Source: Candidatus Daviesbacteria bacterium
GTDB lineage: Bacteria; Patescibacteriota; Microgenomatia; Daviesbacterales; UBA10151
Direction of reading: 5' to 3'
NCBI GenBank assembly: GCA_016183225.1
Contig: JACPEZ010000031.1
Coordinates: forward strand, 1 to 40,458
DNA length: 40,458 nucleotides
The notes beneath the pieces are model-generated. The model was not told where the DNA came from. It ran no database searches and worked only from the letters and a program-made list of their open reading frames with translations. Positions 37,163 to 40,458 of this stretch are shown piece after piece. Each line of letters begins with the position of its first letter. Positions within the stretch are counted from its first letter, which is position 1. Made by a program: the position numbers and the translations under genes.

Positions 37163-37702
37163 ATGATTCAGGAAAATATTGAAGTTGTAACAGTACCGCT
37201 GGCTACTTACTCTTCAGAAGGTAAACTGTTTCCTACAGGGTCATTAAGTCAAGATTTTGTGGTAGAGTCTTGGAGATTATGGAGCCAGGTTCCTTTGTAT
37301 GGGTCAACCCCCCGTGTTTATAGGTTTGATTTTTCGGGAATTAGAGAAGTTGATCCGGGTAGTTTGACTGGTGCTTTAGGTATAGTCTTGAGCGGGCAAT
37401 GGAGAGGTGGAAGGCCTGTCCGGGCTGTTTTCGATAATTTAGCAGAAGGTATGCTTTGGACCGGATTGAATGGGGCTGTTTTCGACTACAGAGCAGTCGT
37501 GGTTGCTCGAAAACAGGGAGGAGAATGGGAGTTAGCAGGAGATTATTTAAGAATATCAGGTTGCAGAGAGATGTATGATGAACTTCAAGGACGAGATTGG
37601 GTAAATGGAGGGGGCACGGTTTTACGCCAGATGTACAATGAGGGACTTCTTTTTCGAAGAGGCCATCCGCCACATAACTACCAATATAGGACTCTTACCT
37701 AA
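37163..37702 (+). CDS. Hypothetical protein, possibly STAS-like plus C-terminal helix domain
   Basis: A 179-residue soluble protein. Residues about 50-100 (VYRFDFSGIREVDPGSLTG, then VRAVFDNLAEGML) have the strand-helix pattern of STAS-like/DUF4325 regulators; the C-terminal part (EMYDELQGRDWVNGGGTV onward) could be a small winged helix. Both readings are weak. It stands alone with its own promoter, divergent from module C and just before cmk. Confidence 0.55.
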   Translation: MIQENIEVVTVPLATYSSEGKLFPTGSLSQDFVVESWRLWSQVPLYGSTPRVYRFDFSGIREVDPGSLTGALGIVLSGQWRGGRPVRAVFDNLAEGMLWTGLNGAVFDYRAVVVARKQGGEWELAGDYLRISGCREMYDELQGRDWVNGGGTVLRQMYNEGLLFRRGHPPHNYQYRTLT

Positions 37703-37716
37703 TTCAGCCAATTTTT

Positions 37717-38388
37717 GTGATAAACTTAGAAGTTGTGGAAGAAATAATTACCATTGACGGGCCGACGAGTAGCGGGAAAAATTCAGTCGGCTTTTTGCTG
37801 GCCAAAAAATTAGGCTACATTTATATTGATACTGGCATGATCTACCGGGCCGGTGCTTTTAAAATACTACAGACGGGAATATCTCTGGATGATAAAGAAA
37901 AAATACTGGAGATCTACAAAAACTTGGATGTTAGATTTGAAATGAATAGAGGATGGAAAATGTTTTTGGATGGGGAAGATGTAACAGAAGCTTTGCATAC
38001 GCCGGAAATTTCCGAAGTGACTTCCAAAGTTTCTGCCATTGCCGAAGTGAGAACTATCATGAAAGGGATTCAGAGAAAGTTAGCAAACGGGGGGATAGTG
38101 ATGGGTGGAAGAGATATTGGTTCGGAAATTTTTCCCGAGTCCAAACATAAATTTTTTCTAACCGCATCAGTTGAGGTTAGGGTCAAAAGGCGATTTGAGC
38201 AACTGCAAAAAAAAGATCCGGCAGTAAAATATGAGGATGTTTTAGCAAGTATGATGGAAAGAGACAAAAGAGATTCCCAAAGAGAAGCTTCCCCCATGAG
38301 AGTTCCCAAGGGGGCAGTGATCATTGATAACTCCAATCTTACTATTGAGCAGACTGTTGATCAGATGTTAAAACATATCAATGCATAA
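37717..38388 (+). CDS. cmk: Cytidylate kinase
   Basis: Phosphorylates CMP/dCMP. Seen: P-loop DGPTSSGKNSVG (Lys21), LGYIYIDTGMIYRAGAF as nucleotide-binding region, GGRDIGSEIFP, and RDKRDSQREASPM in the lid. Length about 223. The P-loop reads GKNS where most Cmk have GKST. The start is uncertain: GTG at 37717, or GTG at 37735, which would sit just before the conserved EEIITIDGP. It overlaps the M16 peptidase gene by eight bases. Confidence 0.9.
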   Translation: MINLEVVEEIITIDGPTSSGKNSVGFLLAKKLGYIYIDTGMIYRAGAFKILQTGISLDDKEKILEIYKNLDVRFEMNRGWKMFLDGEDVTEALHTPEISEVTSKVSAIAEVRTIMKGIQRKLANGGIVMGGRDIGSEIFPESKHKFFLTASVEVRVKRRFEQLQKKDPAVKYEDVLASMMERDKRDSQREASPMRVPKGAVIIDNSNLTIEQTVDQMLKHINA

Positions 38389-39646
38389 GATTACTACATT
38401 AAAAAACGGACTGACATTAATTACCATAGATTTGCCACATCTTGATTCCGTGACTACTCTTTTGGCAGTGGGGGCAGGATCCAGATATGAAACAAAAAAT
38501 ATAAACGGCATCTCTCATTTTCTGGAACACATGTTTTTTAAAGGGTCAAGAAAATATCCCACTGCCGAGCAAATTTCCACTTTGATTGACGGAGTGGGCG
38601 CAGTCAACAATGCCGCCACCGAAAAAGAAATAACTTATTACTGGATTAAATCCGCTGCCAGACATCTTGATTTGGCTTGCGATATTCTCTCTTCCATGGT
38701 TAAAGAATCACTGCTCTCGGAAGAAGAAATCAACCGGGAAAAAGGAGTGATTATCGAGGAACTGCGGATGGTCAGAGATAATCCTCAAAGGTATGTCTGG
38801 GAACTTTATGAAAGACTGCAGTTTGGGGACCAACCATTGGGTTGGGATCTTGGAGGAGATGAAAAAACCGTTCTTGCTCTGACAAGAGATGATTTTCTAA
38901 AATATATGGATTCTCTCTATTCTCCCAAAAATATGGTTTTAGTTTATGCAGGGAAGTTGCCCAAAGATATTGAAAAAGTGGCAAGTTACTATTTTGCCGA
39001 TTTGCCAACCAGATCACAATACAAACCGGTTGGTTATAAAAAAACAAGACAGCAAAAGCCAAAAATAAACGTTTTTTTTAAAAAAACCGATCAGGCCAAT
39101 ATTGTTTTGGGGGTACAAAGTTACAGTCGATATGATCCCAAAAGATACACCGGCAATGTTTTGGCTACCATTTTGGGGGCGGGCATGTCGTCAAGACTTT
39201 TTATTCAAGTCAGGGAAAGACGGGGGCTGGCTTATAATATCAGCGCTAACTCCGGAGTTTACAGCGACACCGGCGCTTTTACGGTTTTTGCCGGGTTGAA
39301 ACTGGAAAAAGTGAAAGAGGGTTTGGAGGTTATTGCGGCCGAACTTCAAAGGATAGCTTCAGAAAAAGCGGATGATGAAGAATTGAAAAAAGCCAAAGAA
39401 ATGATCAGGGGGAGGTTGGCGCTGTGGCAGGAATCAACCAATTTTCTTGCAGAATATTTTGGGACCAATTTTGTGCTGGATAGAAAAATTGAAACCTTTG
39501 AAGAGTATTTAAAAAATATTGACGCTGTTTCGGCTGATGATGTTAAAACCCTGGCAGCAGAACTTTTTCAAAAAGAAAAATTTAATTTGCAGGTAATAGG
39601 CCCCTTTAGAAATGAAAAATTTTTTTCAAAATTTTTTTCAAAATAA
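38381..39646 (+). CDS. M16 family zinc peptidase
   Basis: A 421-residue pitrilysin/processing-peptidase-like enzyme. Seen: inverted zinc motif HFLEH (His46, Glu49, His50), the downstream glutamate in EKGVIIEELRM, and the C-terminal domain with LGAGMSSRLFIQVRERRGLAY, which is the family's R-Y substrate-binding region. No signal peptide, so probably cytoplasmic. The C-terminus duplicates FFSK through an A/T-rich 12-base repeat (about 39618-39644) and overlaps the convergent bcrC-like gene by 41 bases. Confidence 0.92.
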   Translation: MHKITTLKNGLTLITIDLPHLDSVTTLLAVGAGSRYETKNINGISHFLEHMFFKGSRKYPTAEQISTLIDGVGAVNNAATEKEITYYWIKSAARHLDLACDILSSMVKESLLSEEEINREKGVIIEELRMVRDNPQRYVWELYERLQFGDQPLGWDLGGDEKTVLALTRDDFLKYMDSLYSPKNMVLVYAGKLPKDIEKVASYYFADLPTRSQYKPVGYKKTRQQKPKINVFFKKTDQANIVLGVQSYSRYDPKRYTGNVLATILGAGMSSRLFIQVRERRGLAYNISANSGVYSDTGAFTVFAGLKLEKVKEGLEVIAAELQRIASEKADDEELKKAKEMIRGRLALWQESTNFLAEYFGTNFVLDRKIETFEEYLKNIDAVSADDVKTLAAELFQKEKFNLQVIGPFRNEKFFSKFFSK

Positions 39647-40049
39647 ATTTGGTAATAGAGGCACCTAAAAATCCCACCACCAAGCCTCCCCCAATATCAA
39701 CCGGGTAATGAACCCCCAAATAGACCCTCGATATTCCTACCCACGCCGCCAAAAAAATAAAAAGCCATGCCCATTTGGATTTGAGCAGGACATAACTAAA
39801 GAAAAAAGCTGCCATTAAAGAGGCGTGTCTGGAGGGAAAAGATGCTCCGTCGGCATAGGCCTCAAGCGGTCTTGGGGTAGTAATAAATAAATGAATAAAT
39901 TTTATTAAAATTATCACTACAGGAATCGAAAAAATGGCCAAAATCAAAGCCTTTTTTTCTCTTGTTCCGCCCTTTAGAGCCAGGGTAAACATCAAAATGA
40001 TAGTGAGGTAAATGACATATTCCGCCCCGAAAATCATCAGGTTATCCAT
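39606..40049 (-). CDS. PAP2-type membrane phosphatase (undecaprenyl-diphosphatase-like)
   Basis: A 147-residue protein with about five membrane helices and the three PAP2 motifs: KFIHLFITTPRP, FPSRHAS, and SRVYLGVHYPVD. Likely dephosphorylates undecaprenyl diphosphate outside the membrane, as BcrC does. It overlaps the dgkA-like gene by 13 bases, so the two are one operon of lipid-carrier recycling. The tail KKILKKIFHF is encoded in the same low-complexity DNA as the end of the M16 gene. Confidence 0.9.
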   Translation of the reverse strand: MDNLMIFGAEYVIYLTIILMFTLALKGGTREKKALILAIFSIPVVIILIKFIHLFITTPRPLEAYADGASFPSRHASLMAAFFFSYVLLKSKWAWLFIFLAAWVGISRVYLGVHYPVDIGGGLVVGFLGASITKFILKKILKKIFHF

Positions 40050-40384
40050 ATAATCGCTCCGATAGTGGCGGCAGTAGCTGCGGCTACTAAAACTGCTCCG
40101 GCCGAAATATCTTTAGCCAGTTTGGCGCCCGGATGGTTTGTTTGAATGACATGATCAACCACTGCTTCAATGGCAGTGTTGGTAAGTTCTAAGGAAATGA
40201 CAAACCCGATCAGAAAAATAATCACAATCCACTCACTCCTGGAAATTTGCAGGAAAAATGAAATTATAATAGCTACTACTCCTGCCAGAAAATGAAATTT
40301 TAAATTTGGTTCCTGCTTTAGGGCAGAAACCACTCCCGCAAAAGCATATTTAAAAGAAAGAACATGAATATTTTTAGATTCCAT
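40037..40384 (-). CDS. dgkA: Diacylglycerol/undecaprenol kinase
   Basis: A 115-residue protein with three membrane helices and the family signature ELTNTAIEAVVDHV followed by AKLAKDISAGAVLV. In Gram-positive-type bacteria this enzyme phosphorylates undecaprenol, which fits its partnership with the PAP2 phosphatase. Normal length. Confidence 0.94.
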   Translation of the reverse strand: MESKNIHVLSFKYAFAGVVSALKQEPNLKFHFLAGVVAIIISFFLQISRSEWIVIIFLIGFVISLELTNTAIEAVVDHVIQTNHPGAKLAKDISAGAVLVAAATAATIGAIIWIT

Positions 40385-40392
40385 ATCGGTTA

Positions 40393-40421
40393 CTTAAATT
40401 GCACTGACAGGGAGCTGTCAA
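40393..40421 (-). promoter_or_regulatory. Promoter of dgkA with an inverted repeat over the -35 box
   Basis: On the minus strand: TTGACA (complement of 40416-40421), 17 bases, a weak TTTAAG (complement of 40393-40398), eight bases before the ATG. TGACAG (40405-40410) and CTGTCA (40415-40420) form a perfect six-base inverted repeat with a four-base centre, covering the -35 region. It may be an operator. Confidence 0.5.
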
Positions 40422-40458
40422 GGATACCGGCCAGTCTTTTTAAGAATGACAAAGAGGG

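Noticed and set aside
37759..37800. GKNS in the cytidylate kinase P-loop as a sign of an inactive enzyme
   Set aside because: Adenylate kinases have GKGT, so the residue directly after the lysine is not strictly Ser/Thr in this superfamily, and Ser follows here. The rest of the protein is well conserved.
39612..39646. A/T-rich 12-base duplication at the end of the M16 gene as a terminator
   Set aside because: It lacks a GC-rich stem; it lies in the coding overlap of two convergent genes and looks like simple low-complexity DNA.
1..40458. Alternative genetic code (TGA as Gly or Trp)
   Set aside because: Several genes clearly end at TGA next to overlapping starts (ATGA), and no conserved protein needs read-through, so the standard bacterial code applies.
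1..40458. tRNA or rRNA genes
   Set aside because: I looked through the spaces between genes and saw no cloverleaf with TTCRA and CCA-type ends and no rRNA-like sequence.

Overview
The window looks like a chromosomal segment of a Candidate Phyla Radiation (Patescibacteria) bacterium, most probably a Microgenomates (OP11) lineage. The signs are AT-rich, tightly packed housekeeping genes with 4-base ATGA overlaps, TGA used as a normal stop, many VapBC modules, a trigger factor without its PPIase domain, free-standing four-helix-bundle (S23/avd-like) genes, short palindromes and 7-base repeats inside essential genes, and a PaaX-like regulator of the kind common in these genomes. The lineage is inferred from gene content; no rRNA or tRNA gene was seen.

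Layout. 1-4.4 kb (mostly minus): pyrimidine synthesis genes pyrF-pyrE-pyrC and pyrD plus a partial gene, with a plus-strand VapBC module between pyrD and pyrC and a second one beyond pyrF. 5.2-8.2 kb: cell-wall genes mreC-mreD-mrdA. 8.2-14.6 kb: a PaaX-like regulator with a repeated operator-like motif, then an operon with a small membrane protein, a membrane-anchored two-AAA Clp-like ATPase, a cluster of tiny membrane proteins, two exported proteins and topA. 14.8-21.4 kb: a nucleotide cluster (pyrG, tmk, aspartokinase, dcd, dut-like, thyA, folA) peppered with 7-base-repeat arrays and two S23-type genes. 21.4-24.5 kb: rpsB-tsf-frr-rseP. 24.5-26.7 kb: a third VapBC, a hypothetical gene, a T-box riboswitch in front of csaA, and a minus-strand pair of tiny membrane proteins. 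26.7-37 kb: proS, tig, HIT, rpsU, yqeY, a disrupted ybeY, dnaX, glyA, folD, ybaB, recR, a coiled-coil protein, cysS. 36.8-40.4 kb: a third tiny membrane-protein pair, a hypothetical gene, cmk, an M16 peptidase, and bcrC/dgkA-type lipid carrier enzymes.

How the genes work together. pyrC/D/E/F make UMP, cmk and pyrG handle CMP and CTP, dcd and the dut-like gene can lead to dUMP, thyA with folA, glyA and folD run the one-carbon cycle to dTMP, and tmk makes dTDP. mreC/mreD/mrdA with bcrC and dgkA serve peptidoglycan synthesis and undecaprenyl recycling.

The most unusual signals are: (1) three copies of a small module encoding a roughly 70-residue two-helix membrane protein followed by one or two 33-46-residue one-helix proteins with an Arg-Ser-(Lys/Arg) type tail; (2) AT-rich 7-base-repeat arrays that end at or within the start codon region of pyrG, tmk, folA and rseP; two of the four enclose an S23-type gene, and related 7-base repeats expand dnaX, topA and pyrC; (3) a T-box whose terminator stem also sequesters the csaA ribosome binding site; (4) a possible Thr/Lys leader-peptide attenuator before aspartokinase; (5) a perfect 134-base tandem duplication that breaks ybeY; (6) about sixteen genes with a -10 box only 5-12 bases before the start codon, i.e. 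apparent leaderless transcription, including divergent promoters that share one -35 box. No stretch above 300 bases is left without a gene or element; the longer apparent gaps (11870-12081, 26313-26680, 36778-37162) hold genes too short for routine gene calling.
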